Source: Rhodospirillaceae bacterium (GTDB lineage Bacteria; Pseudomonadota; Alphaproteobacteria; Dongiales; Dongiaceae). From it: DNA of 64,000 nucleotides. Position numbers and translations under genes: made by a program. Positions 37,470-45,767 of the stretch are shown in pieces; the stretch's first letter is position 1, and every line of letters starts with the position of its first letter. The notes beneath the pieces were generated by a model. That model had not been told where the DNA came from. It did no database searches and saw nothing but the letters and a program-made list of their open reading frames with translations. The stretch is taken from the NCBI GenBank assembly GCA_016712715.1, contig JADJQM010000001.1:1569001-1633000 (forward strand). Direction: 5' to 3'.

Positions 37470-38410
37470 AGCAGTTCCTTGAGGTCAGCCGCGAACGGCA
37501 AGTCGGCACCGCGCCGGCTGCAGGTGATCGCGGCAGCCCTGGCGCCGAAGGATAGCAACGAGCGCAAGGCGTCGGAATCGAGATCGGCCGCCTCGGCACC
37601 ACCCAGGGCATCGTGCTTCTCGAGCCAGGCGAGCGTTGCGGCCTGGAAGGTGTCGCCCGCCCCCACGGTATCGACGACATTGACATGAACGCCGGGCACG
37701 GAGGCGCTGCAGCCATGGCCGGTGAAGGCCAAGGCTCCCTCGCCGCCCTTGGTGACGATGACGAGGCGAACGCCGGCCCGGATCCAATCCTGCGCCAGAT
37801 GTTCGAGCGATTGTCCTGGAAAGAGCAACCCAGCATCTTCCGAACTCAGCTTCAGGAGATGCGCCGTGCCGGACATGGTGGCGATGCGGCCGCGCCACAC
37901 ATCGAGATCGGAGACGATCGATGGCCGCACATTGGGGTCATAAGAGATAAAGCGACGCTCCCTTTCGCGCTTGGCCAAGGCAACCAGAGCGGTGGCGCTG
38001 GGCTCGGTCGCGGTCGTATAGCAACCGATATGAACGGCCCGGATTTCTGCCGGCAATTGAGGGGGCAATTCACTCAGCGTCAAAGAGCGGTCGGCGGTTC
38101 CTTCCGTATAGAAGACGTAGCGAGCACTGCCGGTCTGGTCGAGCTCGACCATGGCCAGTGTGGAGTTCCGTTCCGTTGGCACGATGAGGCTGGTATCGAC
38201 GCCTTCCTGCTTGAGGTAGGCCAGAATGCGCTGACCAAAAATGTCAGAGGAATTCTTGGTGAAGAAGCCGACACGCCGACCCAGGCGCGCCAAGCCGACG
38301 GCGATATTGAGTGGCGATCCGCCGGCCCGGCCATCCAAGCGAATGGTAGCCGGGCTGCCGGTCGGCGACGAAAAACAATCGAACAGGGCTGAGCCGCAGG
38401 AGAGGAACAT
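37466..38410 (-). CDS. PfkB-family carbohydrate kinase (fructokinase-like)
   Basis: A 314-aa sugar kinase. 'RLDGRAGGSPLNIAVGLARLG' (about 24-44) is the N-terminal PfkB motif, and 'NVVDTVGAGDTFQAATLAWLEK' carries the catalytic Asp and anion hole (G-A-G-D). The substrate is a sugar or 2-keto-3-deoxy acid; fructokinase and KDG kinase are both possible. The start at 38410 fits the family and lies 1 base from the stop of the upstream fumarylacetoacetase-family gene. Confidence 0.9.
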   Translation of the reverse strand: MFLSCGSALFDCFSSPTGSPATIRLDGRAGGSPLNIAVGLARLGRRVGFFTKNSSDIFGQRILAYLKQEGVDTSLIVPTERNSTLAMVELDQTGSARYVFYTEGTADRSLTLSELPPQLPAEIRAVHIGCYTTATEPSATALVALAKRERERRFISYDPNVRPSIVSDLDVWRGRIATMSGTAHLLKLSSEDAGLLFPGQSLEHLAQDWIRAGVRLVIVTKGGEGALAFTGHGCSASVPGVHVNVVDTVGAGDTFQAATLAWLEKHDALGGAEAADLDSDALRSLLSFGARAAAITCSRRGADLPFAADLKELL

Positions 38411-38411
38411 C

Positions 38412-39260
38412 TTACGGGGTCGCGATGACCTGTTGGCGCTGCTCGCCGAGGCCAGCAATGCCAAGCCGCATGACCTGACCCGGCTTCAAGTAGATCGGGG
38501 TCGGTTTCTGGCCGAGACCGACGCCGGGCGGCGTGCCGGTCGAGATGACATCGCCCGGCTGCAAGGACATGAATTGCGAGATGTAGTGCACCAGATGCGC
38601 GACACCGAAGATCATCGTCTTGGTGGAGCCGTTCTGGTAGCGCTTCTCATCGACATCGAGCCACATAGCAAGATTCTGCGGATCCGGCACCTCGTCCTTG
38701 GTCACCAGCCAGGGGCCGGTCGGACCGAAGGTGTCGGCGGACTTGCCCTTCACCCATTGGCCGCCCCGCTCAGTCTGGAAGGCGCGTTCGGAGACGTCGT
38801 TGATGACGCAGTAACCGGCGACGTAGTCGAGGGCGCTCTTCTCATCCACATAGCGCGCCTCACGGCCGATGACGACGCCGAGCTCGACTTCCCAATCGGT
38901 CTTCACCGAGTTGCGCGGGATCATGACGTTGTCGTTGGAACCACAGACAGCGCTGGTCGCCTTCATGAACAGGATCGGTTCCTTGGGCGGCTCGGCGCCG
39001 GTTTCCTTGGCGTGATCCGAATAGTTGAGGCCGACACAGATGAACTTGCCGATCTTGCCCACGCAGGCGCCATAGCGCACCGAACCCTCGACCTTGGGCA
39101 GCGAGTTGGGATCGAGCGCTTTCAGGCGCGCAAGACTGTCCGGCGACAGGACTGCGCCGGCGATGTCCGGCACATGCTGCGACAGATCGCGAATATGGCC
39201 GTCCTTGTCGAGCAGGCCGGGTTTTTCGGCGCCAGCGGCGCCATAACGTAGGAGTTTCAT
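38412..39260 (-). CDS. fumarylacetoacetate hydrolase-family protein
   Basis: A 282-aa FAH-family enzyme. 'KFICVGLNYSDHAKETGAEPPKEPILFMKA' (about 72-101), 'VELGVVIGREARYVDEKSALDYVAGYCVINDVSER' and 'GDVISTGTPPGVG' hold the metal ligands (Glu/Glu/Asp). The family hydrolyses beta-diketo acids. In the L-fucose/L-rhamnose oxidative route the equivalent enzyme splits 2,4-diketo-3-deoxy-L-fuconate (or -rhamnonate) into pyruvate and L-lactate; the neighbouring SDR, lactonase and dehydrogenase support that role here (inference). Confidence 0.9.
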   Translation of the reverse strand: MKLLRYGAAGAEKPGLLDKDGHIRDLSQHVPDIAGAVLSPDSLARLKALDPNSLPKVEGSVRYGACVGKIGKFICVGLNYSDHAKETGAEPPKEPILFMKATSAVCGSNDNVMIPRNSVKTDWEVELGVVIGREARYVDEKSALDYVAGYCVINDVSERAFQTERGGQWVKGKSADTFGPTGPWLVTKDEVPDPQNLAMWLDVDEKRYQNGSTKTMIFGVAHLVHYISQFMSLQPGDVISTGTPPGVGLGQKPTPIYLKPGQVMRLGIAGLGEQRQQVIATP

Positions 39261-39268
39261 CGCATTCC

Positions 39269-40027
39269 TCAGGTGTTGGTCCAGCCGCCATCGACGGTCA
39301 GGGCTGTTCCGGTCATAAGAGCAGATTCGTCGCTGGCAAGAAAGACCGCAACGGCGGCGATCTCCTCGGGCGTGCCAAGGCGCCCCATCGGCTGGCGGGC
39401 AATGAAGGCGGCGCGCGCCTTGTCGTAATCGCCCCCCATCGTTTCACCAACCGCGCGCATGCGGTCCTGCAGCGACGGGCTTTCCACCGTGCCGGGGCAG
39501 ATCGCGTTGCAGCGAATGCCCTTGGTGACGAAATCCGCCGCCACGGATTTGGTGAGGCCTATCACCGCCGCCTTGCTGGCGCCGTAGACGAAACGATTGG
39601 GAACGGCGATCAGAGACGAGGCAACCGACGACATGTTGACGATCGAGCCCTTGCCGCGATCGAGCATACCCGGCAGCACGGCACGGATCAGGCGATACAT
39701 CGACTTCACGTTGAGGTCGAAGCTGAAATCCCAATCCTTCTCTTCGCATTCAAGGATGGTGCCGCTATGGACGAAACCGGCGCAGTTGAAGAGCACGTCG
39801 ATGCGCGGTTCTTCCTTGGCAAGCGCCGCGATCGCGTCTGCCTTGGTCACATCGAGCACGTGGGTGCGGATGTTGGCGACACCCTTCAGCCTTTCGAGAT
39901 TGGCAGCGGAGATATCGGTCGCGATGACGGTCGCCCCTTCCGCGGCATAGGCGCGGGCGGTGGCCTCGCCGATGCCCTGGGCCGCTGCCGTCACCAGGGC
40001 GATCTTGCCGGCTAGTCTGTTTGTCAC
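39269..40027 (-). CDS. SDR oxidoreductase, probable 2-keto-3-deoxy-L-fuconate dehydrogenase
   Basis: A 252-aa classical short-chain dehydrogenase. Cofactor motif 'TAAAQGIGEATARAYAAEGA', Asp in 'VIATDISAANL' (NAD preference), N-A-G variant 'NCAGFVHSG', catalytic Ser in 'MSSVASSL' and Y-G-A-S-K (about 151-155), and C-terminal 'GTALTVDGGWTNT'. The overall pattern resembles enzymes oxidising 2-keto-3-deoxy-L-fuconate/rhamnonate at C4 (BDH2/LRA5-like). It is 8 bases upstream of the FAH-family gene. Confidence 0.88.
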   Translation of the reverse strand: MTNRLAGKIALVTAAAQGIGEATARAYAAEGATVIATDISAANLERLKGVANIRTHVLDVTKADAIAALAKEEPRIDVLFNCAGFVHSGTILECEEKDWDFSFDLNVKSMYRLIRAVLPGMLDRGKGSIVNMSSVASSLIAVPNRFVYGASKAAVIGLTKSVAADFVTKGIRCNAICPGTVESPSLQDRMRAVGETMGGDYDKARAAFIARQPMGRLGTPEEIAAVAVFLASDESALMTGTALTVDGGWTNT

Positions 40028-40046
40028 GATGGAATTCCTTTCTTAG

Positions 40047-40156
40047 CCTCTCCCCTCGCGGGAGAGGCGGCGAGCGTTGAGCCGAGCGGTGAGGGGGTGG
40101 CGGCAGCCGACTCGTTGCTCCCCCTCACCCCGACCCTCTCCCGCAAGGGGAGAGGG
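40047..40156. repeat. composite palindromic intergenic repeat, copy 1
   Basis: Three hairpins in 110 bases: CCTCTCCC/GGGAGAGG (40047-40067), GGTGAGGGGG/CCCCCTCACC (40088-40129) and CCCTCTCCC/GGGAGAGGG (40134-40156). It separates the amidohydrolase and SDR genes within the operon. A related copy is at 42176-42245. Confidence 0.8.
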
Positions 40157-40196
40157 AGACGCGTTCAATGCGGCAATAACAATCAAGATCGGCCGA

Positions 40197-41021
40197 TCAC
40201 GCAATCCGGTAAAACTCCTGTGCGGTGCCGCCGAAGATGCGGGCTTGGTCGGCGGGCGAAACCAGAGCTTCGGCAGCGTTGCGCCAGGAATCGTAGCCAC
40301 CGGCGAGATTGACCACCGGCCAGTCCGACCCCCACATCACACGATCCGCACCGAAGCTGTTGATGACGTGTTCGGCATAGGGTTTCAAGGTCGCGACGTT
40401 CCAGTCGGGCTTCGCTTCGGTAGCAAGGCCGGAGAGCTTGCAATAGACCGGTGTCTTTGCGGCGATCTTTGCCATGGCGCCGGCCCAGGCATCAAAAACC
40501 TCGTTACGGATTTCGGGCTTCAGGCAATGGTCGATGACGATGCGCATTTTGGGATACCGGTCGAACAGGCGCTGGAAATTGCCGAGATGGCGGGGCACGC
40601 CCAGCGCATCGAAGGTGAGATCGAGCGCGCAGACCGCGTCATAGGCCCATTGCACATCCGGGCGCAGCATCCAGTCGACATCGGTGATGTCCTGGATCAT
40701 CGGCCGCACACCGGAGAATTTGGCATGGCCCGCCCAGCGTTCGAGGTGGCGACGATGATCCGGATTCTCGCAATCGACCCAGCCGACGACCTTGGCGATC
40801 CAAGGCGTCGCATCGGCGAGGCCCAGCATGTATTCGGTTTCTTCGATGCTGGGGGCGGCCTGCACCAGCACCGTGCGGTCGATCTGGTATTTCTGGCGAT
40901 ATGTGTCGAAATCGGCCGGCACGAAGTCGCGGCGGATCGGGGCGAGATGGGGGCTCGACTCCATCCAGCCGTAATCACCGCGCGCGAGCGCCCAGAAATG
41001 CTGGTGCGCGTCGATCCTCAC
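40197..41021 (-). CDS. amidohydrolase, probable L-fucono-lactonase/sugar lactonase
   Basis: A 274-aa amidohydrolase_2 (TIM-barrel) protein. It starts at GTG 41021, giving 'RIDAHQHFWALARGDYGWM', the D-x-H-x-H-F-W motif of the L-rhamnono-/L-fucono-lactonase group. Further ligand motifs: 'TFDALGVPRHLGNFQRLFDR', 'MRIVIDHCLKPEI' and 'VMWGSDWPVVNLAGGY'. It hydrolyses a sugar-1,5/1,4-lactone to the aldonic acid. The GTGA overlap with the upstream aldo/keto reductase links it to sugar oxidation. The long open frame upstream is a shadow of that reductase. Confidence 0.9.
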   Translation of the reverse strand: MRIDAHQHFWALARGDYGWMESSPHLAPIRRDFVPADFDTYRQKYQIDRTVLVQAAPSIEETEYMLGLADATPWIAKVVGWVDCENPDHRRHLERWAGHAKFSGVRPMIQDITDVDWMLRPDVQWAYDAVCALDLTFDALGVPRHLGNFQRLFDRYPKMRIVIDHCLKPEIRNEVFDAWAGAMAKIAAKTPVYCKLSGLATEAKPDWNVATLKPYAEHVINSFGADRVMWGSDWPVVNLAGGYDSWRNAAEALVSPADQARIFGGTAQEFYRIA

Positions 41022-42064
41022 TTGCCGCCCCGATCCAGACCGTGCGGCACCGGCGCTTCGGGACGGATGAAACCCTTGGCCTTCAGCTCGGCCCAGAGGG
41101 CGGAGGGGATGTCGGCTGCCAGTGTGTGCATATTGAGCGCCACTTCCTGCGGCCGGCTGGCGCCGGGAACGACGCTGACCACGGCCGGGTGCACCAGCGG
41201 AAAGCGCAAGGCCGCTTCGACAAGTTTCACGCCGTGGCTGGTCACGATTTTCTCGATGCCGGCTACACGGTCCAGGATGTGCTGCGGCGCCGGATCGTAA
41301 TTGTAGAAGGCGCCGGGCCTGGCACCGGTCGCGAGGATGCCGGAGTTGTAGGCACCACCGATGACAATGCCGATCTTGCGCTGCTCGCAGAGCGGAAGGA
41401 AGGAACCCAGCGCTTCCTGTTCGAGGAGTGTGTAGCGGCCGGCCAGGAGAAACAGGTCGAAATCGCCTTGGCGGGCCAGGGTTTCGCACACTTCCCATTC
41501 ATTGACGCCGGCGCCGAAGGCCTTGATGACACCCTGGTCGCGCAGCTTGATAAGCGCGCCATAGCCACTCTTCATCAGTTCGGCCACCTTCGCGTCACGA
41601 GCAGCGGCGCTGCCGTGGTTGAAGATGTCGATGTCGTGGACAAACAGGATGTCGATGCGATCCAACCCAAGCCGTTCAAGCGAGGCCTCGAGCGACCGCA
41701 TGATGCCATCATGGGTGTAGTCGTAGATCTCGCGCCGCGAAGGCGTATCGAAGAACTTGCCGATGCCGGTGCGCTCCGACGGCGGGCAGGCCTGCAGTAG
41801 CCTGCCCACCTTGCTGGAGAGCACATAGGAGTCACGCGGCTTGCCCCGCAGAAAATGATTGAGGCGGGTTTCCGACAGGCCGAGGCCATAGAGCGGCGCC
41901 GTGTCGATATAGCGGATGCCGGCATCCCACGCTGCTTGGGCTGTCGCCTGCGCTTCCTCTTCCGGCAGTGCGCGGAACAGATTGCCGAGCGGCGCCGTAC
42001 CGAAGCCGAGTTCGGTGAAGGTGAGCAACGCGCCGGAGGGCGCTTTGAAAGATTTCGATTTCAT
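41018..42064 (-). CDS. aldo/keto reductase, probable L-fucose/D-arabinose-type 1-dehydrogenase
   Basis: A 348-aa AKR of the D-threo-aldose 1-dehydrogenase group. 'LGFGTAPLGNLFRALPEEEA' and 'GIRYIDTAPLYGLGLSETRL' (catalytic Asp/Tyr) are in the N-terminal half; 'YVLSSKVGRLL' has the active-site Lys, and 'DILFVHDIDIF' the His. It oxidises an aldose to the lactone with NAD(P)+. It is the first gene of the operon, followed by lactonase, dehydrogenase and hydrolase genes. The same group includes pyridoxal dehydrogenases, a point of caution given the B6 genes further on. Confidence 0.9.
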   Translation of the reverse strand: MKSKSFKAPSGALLTFTELGFGTAPLGNLFRALPEEEAQATAQAAWDAGIRYIDTAPLYGLGLSETRLNHFLRGKPRDSYVLSSKVGRLLQACPPSERTGIGKFFDTPSRREIYDYTHDGIMRSLEASLERLGLDRIDILFVHDIDIFNHGSAAARDAKVAELMKSGYGALIKLRDQGVIKAFGAGVNEWEVCETLARQGDFDLFLLAGRYTLLEQEALGSFLPLCEQRKIGIVIGGAYNSGILATGARPGAFYNYDPAPQHILDRVAGIEKIVTSHGVKLVEAALRFPLVHPAVVSVVPGASRPQEVALNMHTLAADIPSALWAELKAKGFIRPEAPVPHGLDRGGK

Positions 42065-42175
42065 GACTGCGTGGTCCCCTGTCGTATTTTTTCTGCGCTG
42101 CTATTTGAAGGCAGCCCCCTCGTCCCGACCCGCCGACGAAGGTCGGCATTCGCCTCCGGGCGGGAAGAGGGTTGA

Positions 42176-42245
42176 GGTGAGGGGCGATACCAGGTGTGTC
42201 CCAACCGCCCCCTCACCCTACCCTCTCCCCCAAAGGGGGCGAGGG
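42176..42245. repeat. composite palindromic intergenic repeat, copy 2
   Basis: GGTGAGGGG (42176-42184) pairs with CCCCTCACC (42209-42217), followed by an 11-bp hairpin with one mismatch, CCCTCTCCCCC (42221-42231) with GGGGGCGAGGG (42235-42245). The order and core words match the repeat at 40047-40156. It lies between the FadR regulator and the aldo/keto reductase gene and may end the regulator transcript. Confidence 0.75.
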
Positions 42246-42264
42246 TTCGTATTCTTGGTCGGTA

Positions 42265-43041
42265 TCATCGCTGTGCCCGCTTCTTTGGTTCAGCCTTCAC
42301 GGCCAGCGCCGCTGACTTGATCGGCACGTTCGGCCTGTCCGCGAAAATCTCCGGTTGCTTGTGCGCCAAGGTCAGCAGTTCCGCCATTACGGCATCGAGA
42401 TGTGCGATCATGGCGGCAGCGGCGGCTTCGCCATCACCGGCAACGATCGCCTTCACGATCTTTTCGTGTTCGTCATAGGTGAGCTTGTGGCGGCGCTTCG
42501 AGGCGAGCAGCCGGCGGATGCGATCGAGGCCCATGCGGGCGCTTTCCACGGTGGCTTTGACGCGGTCAAAGCCCAGGGCCGTGAAGATGATGTCGTGAAA
42601 TTCAAGGTCGAGCTTGTGGAAACCGGCCGGATCGCCGGCACTGGCCGCGGCCTTCTGATAGCGGATGTTGCGCTGGAGGGCTGCCAGCACATCGGGCTGA
42701 ATCTCACGGGCGAGCGAGCGAACGGCCTCGCTCTCAAGGGCCCGGCGCAGGAACAGGTTTTCGCGCACATCGCCCAACCGGATGAGCGACACGATCGTGC
42801 CGCTTTGCGGGCGGATCTCGACCAGCCCTTCGCCCTGCAGGCGGGAGAGCGCTTCGGAGACGGGGAAACGGGAGACGCCGAGGCGCTGGCAGAGCGCCGC
42901 CTTGTCGAGCTGGGTTCCCGGCTGGAGCTCAAGCGAAACAATGGCTTCGCGGAGTGCCGCCACCACGCGCGCGGTGGCACCGCCCCGGGTCTGGCCCCGG
43001 ACGTCGCCCAAAAACGCGTAGGATTCTGCTTTCAAGTTCAT
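42265..43041 (-). CDS. GntR/FadR-family transcriptional regulator
   Basis: A 258-aa regulator. The winged helix is at about 20-90 ('RVVAALREAIVSLELQPGTQLDKAALCQRLGVSRFPVSEALSRL') and the C-terminal FCD domain is all-helical with metal-ligand histidines ('FHKLDLEFHDIIFTALGF', 'THDEHEKIVKAI'-like 'LTYDEHEKIVKAIVAGD'). The product should bind a sugar-acid effector. A perfect palindrome sits right upstream of its start (43043-43054), implying autoregulation and control of the divergent dehydratase and of the sugar operon. Confidence 0.93.
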   Translation of the reverse strand: MNLKAESYAFLGDVRGQTRGGATARVVAALREAIVSLELQPGTQLDKAALCQRLGVSRFPVSEALSRLQGEGLVEIRPQSGTIVSLIRLGDVRENLFLRRALESEAVRSLAREIQPDVLAALQRNIRYQKAAASAGDPAGFHKLDLEFHDIIFTALGFDRVKATVESARMGLDRIRRLLASKRRHKLTYDEHEKIVKAIVAGDGEAAAAAMIAHLDAVMAELLTLAHKQPEIFADRPNVPIKSAALAVKAEPKKRAQR

Positions 43042-43042
43042 A

Positions 43043-43054
43043 CTAACATGTTAG
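43043..43054. promoter_or_regulatory. palindromic operator candidate of the FadR regulator
   Basis: CTAACATGTTAG, a perfect 12-bp palindrome, begins 2 bases upstream of the regulator start codon in the 100-base divergent region with the UxaA-family gene. Size and symmetry fit a FadR-type operator. Confidence 0.6.
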
Positions 43055-43141
43055 AATGCCGCATCAGAAACGCAACCTCTTTTTGCCGCGCGGGGCCATA
43101 TTTCACAGCCGCATCGCGCTAAGAACACCGGAAAGAAAGCC

Positions 43142-44683
43142 ATGAGCCAAATGACCACCGTCAAGACCGAGCCGCGCGCCATTCGCCTTTCTCCGCGCGA
43201 CAACGTCGTCGTCGCGGTCGATGAGATTCCGCAAGGGTCGCTAGCCGCCGGCGGCATCGCCGCCAATGCGCGCATCGCGCGGGGTCACAAGATGGCGGTG
43301 TCGTCGATCGAGATCGGCCAGCCGGTCTTGAAGTTCGGGCAGATCATCGGCTTTGCCACGGAGACGATTGCGCCCGGCGATTGGATTCACGAGCACAATA
43401 CCGGCATGGGTGCGTTCGACCGCGATTATCAATTCGCGGCCGGCGCCAAGAATGACGAGGTGCTGCCGGTCGAAGCGCGCGCCACCTTCCAGGGCTATCG
43501 CCGTGCCAACGGCAAATCCGGCACCCGTAATTATATCGGCATTCTCACCTCGGTAAACTGCTCGGCCTCAGTGGCGCGCTTCATGGCGGAGGCGGTCAAC
43601 AAGAGCGGCATGCTCGATGACTACCCCAATATCGACGGCGTCATCCCCTTCGTGCACGGCACCGGCTGCGGCATGGCGTCGAAGGGTGAAGGCTTCGATA
43701 TCCTCAAACGCACGCAATGGGGCTATGCCACCAACCCGAACCTTGCCGCGGTTCTGCTGGTGGGATTGGGCTGCGAGGTGTTCCAGATCAGCCGCATGAA
43801 GGAGCTCTACAACATCGTCGAGAGCGACACCTTCCGTACCATGACCATCCAGGATACCGGCGGGACGCGGAAGACGATCGAGGCCGGCATCGCGGCCATC
43901 AAGGACATGCTGCCCAAGGCCAATGACGTGCGGCGCGAGACCATCTTGGCATCCGAGCTGATCCTGGCGCTGCAATGCGGCGGTTCGGATGGGTATTCCG
44001 GCATCACCGCCAATCCGGCGTTGGGGGCCGCGGTCGATCTCATCGTGAGGCATGGCGGCACAGGGATTCTCTCCGAGACGCCGGAGATTTATGGTGCGGA
44101 ACATCTGCTGACGCGCCGCGCGGTCAACCGCGATGTCGGCGAAAAACTGATCAGCCGCATCAAATGGTGGGAAGAATATTCGGCGCGCAATGGCGGCGAG
44201 ATGAACAACAACCCTTCACCCGGCAACAAGGCCGGTGGGCTTACCACCATTCTGGAGAAGTCGCTGGGGGCAGCCGCCAAGGGCGGCACCACCAACTTGA
44301 CCGCGGTCTATGAATATGCCGAGCAGGTGACGGCCAAGGGTTTCGTATTCATGGACACGCCGGGCTATGACCCCGTCTCGGCCACCGGCCAGGTCGCGGG
44401 CGGCGCCAACATTCTGTGCTTCACGACCGGGCGCGGCTCGGCCTATGGCTGCAAGCCGACGCCGTCCATCAAGCTTGCCACCAACACACCGATGTACGAG
44501 CGCATGGTCGAGGACATGGACATCAATTGTGGCGACATCCTCGACGGCGTCACTGTGCAGGAGAAGGGGCAGGAGATTTTCGAGCTGATCCTGCGCGTGG
44601 CTTCCGGCGAGCAGTCGAAATCCGAACAGCTCGGCTATGGCGATAACGAGTTCGTGCCATGGCAGATTGGCGCGACGATGTAG
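43142..44683 (+). CDS. UxaA-family sugar-acid dehydratase (altronate/galactarate dehydratase-like)
   Basis: A 513-aa protein with both halves of the UxaA family: N-terminal SAF domain (about 1-95; 'RLSPRDNVVVAVDEIPQGS', 'IHEHNTGMG') and the C-terminal UxaA catalytic domain ('GYRRANGKSGTRNYIGILTSVNCSA', 'VIPFVHGTGCGM', 'LALQCGGSDGYSGITANPALG', 'TTGRGSAYGCKPTPSIKLATN'). The enzyme dehydrates a hexonate to a 2-keto-3-deoxy acid with Fe2+. Given the neighbouring 6-deoxysugar genes, L-fuconate or a relative is a possible substrate, but altronate cannot be excluded. It is divergent from the FadR gene. Confidence 0.9.
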   Translation: MSQMTTVKTEPRAIRLSPRDNVVVAVDEIPQGSLAAGGIAANARIARGHKMAVSSIEIGQPVLKFGQIIGFATETIAPGDWIHEHNTGMGAFDRDYQFAAGAKNDEVLPVEARATFQGYRRANGKSGTRNYIGILTSVNCSASVARFMAEAVNKSGMLDDYPNIDGVIPFVHGTGCGMASKGEGFDILKRTQWGYATNPNLAAVLLVGLGCEVFQISRMKELYNIVESDTFRTMTIQDTGGTRKTIEAGIAAIKDMLPKANDVRRETILASELILALQCGGSDGYSGITANPALGAAVDLIVRHGGTGILSETPEIYGAEHLLTRRAVNRDVGEKLISRIKWWEEYSARNGGEMNNNPSPGNKAGGLTTILEKSLGAAAKGGTTNLTAVYEYAEQVTAKGFVFMDTPGYDPVSATGQVAGGANILCFTTGRGSAYGCKPTPSIKLATNTPMYERMVEDMDINCGDILDGVTVQEKGQEIFELILRVASGEQSKSEQLGYGDNEFVPWQIGATM

Positions 44684-44695
44684 CCACGACTCGTG

Positions 44696-44784
44696 CGTCA
44701 TCCCCGCGAAGGCGGGGATCCACGAGTTGCTTTCTTCATGCTGTTGGCAAACTCGTGGATGGTCGGCCTTCGCCGACCATGACG
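44696..44784. repeat. nested palindromic intergenic repeat
   Basis: An 89-base element with outer arms CGTCAT/ATGACG, inner arms ATCCACGAGTT/AACTCGTGGAT and two closed hairpins, CCCCGCGAAGGCGGGG and GGTCGGCCTTCGCCGACC. This is a dispersed REP-like class of alphaproteobacteria. It sits between convergent genes and may also end transcription. The arm CGTCAT recurs in the hairpin at 51322-51351. Confidence 0.75.
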
Positions 44785-44792
44785 ATTGAGCT

Positions 44793-45767
44793 TTAGACCA
44801 ATCCCAACAATTGCACCTTCTGCCTGACCAGCGCGTAGATCGTGTCGATGGTGGGTGTCGGCACGTCGACCAATCGGCCGAGATCGCGCACGGCGCCGAC
44901 GATGGCATCGAGTTCAATCGGACGGCCGCGCTCAATATCCTGCAGCATCGACGTCTTGTGTTCGCCGACGGCGGCCGCACCGTTGATGCGCTTTTCGACA
45001 TCGATCGGCATCTTGACGCCAAGCTTCAAGGCGATCGCTTCTGCTTCCGACATCATTGCCTTGGCGATGGCGCGGGTGTCGGCATCACCGCAAATGCGCG
45101 CCAAGGTGCCGCCCGTGAGGGCGGAGAGCGGATTGAAGGCGACATTGCCCCAGAGCTTCACCCAGATCTCCGTGCGGATGTCTGGCTTCACCGGCGCCTT
45201 GAAGCCGGCGGCGATGAAGGCGGCACTGAGCGCCGCGACCCGCTCGGTCTTGACGCCACTCGCTTCTCCCAGGGAGAAGCGGTCATTCTCGACATGATGG
45301 ATATGGCCGGGAGCCACGACCTCAGCTGCCGGATAAACGACGCAGCCGATGACGCGTTGCGGGCCGACAAGCTGCCAGAGCTTGTCCTCCGGATCGACCG
45401 AAGGCAGACGCGCATCCTTGAGCGATCCCTCGGCACCGTAGAAATACCACCAGGGCACGCCGTTGACGGCCATCACCACGCCGGTATCGGGACCCAGCAG
45501 CGGCGCCAGCTTGTCGGCAATGCCCGGCACGGCATTGGCCTTAAGGGCGACGATGACGAAATCCTGCGGGCCGGCCTCGCGCGCATCCTCGGTGGCTTTC
45601 GGATGCACGGTGAAGTCGCCGGAATGGCCGGTTAGATGCAGGCCCTTTTCCTTCAGCGCCGCGAGATGTGGCCCGCGGGCAATGAGGGTCACCTCCTGCC
45701 CGGTTCGGGCAAGGTGCGCGCCGATGAGACCGCCGATGGCACCGGCACCGTAGATCGCAACCTTCAC
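44793..45767 (-). CDS. 2-dehydropantoate 2-reductase family protein
   Basis: A 324-aa ketopantoate reductase (ApbA/PanE) family enzyme. N-terminal NADP motif 'VAIYGAGAIGGLIGAHLAR', then 'FVIVALKANAVPGI', catalytic Lys in 'PDIRTEIWVKLWGNVAFNPLSALTGG' (about 187-212) and a C-terminal helical domain with 'HKTSMLQDIERGRPIELDAIVGAV'. It reduces 2-keto acids to 2-hydroxy acids. GTGA overlap with the acyl-CoA ligase upstream suggests a degradative rather than pantothenate role. Confidence 0.92.
   Translation of the reverse strand: MKVAIYGAGAIGGLIGAHLARTGQEVTLIARGPHLAALKEKGLHLTGHSGDFTVHPKATEDAREAGPQDFVIVALKANAVPGIADKLAPLLGPDTGVVMAVNGVPWWYFYGAEGSLKDARLPSVDPEDKLWQLVGPQRVIGCVVYPAAEVVAPGHIHHVENDRFSLGEASGVKTERVAALSAAFIAAGFKAPVKPDIRTEIWVKLWGNVAFNPLSALTGGTLARICGDADTRAIAKAMMSEAEAIALKLGVKMPIDVEKRINGAAAVGEHKTSMLQDIERGRPIELDAIVGAVRDLGRLVDVPTPTIDTIYALVRQKVQLLGLV

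Noticed and set aside
40047..40156. CRISPR-like or riboswitch-like structure
   Set aside because: The repeated words are inverted arms of hairpins, not spaced direct repeats, and a relative occurs in a different context at 42176-42245.
41018..42064. Aldo/keto reductase as a pyridoxal dehydrogenase of the B6 pathway
   Set aside because: It overlaps a sugar lactonase gene and heads a deoxysugar operon, and a clear SDR-type pyridoxal 4-dehydrogenase is present at 50575.
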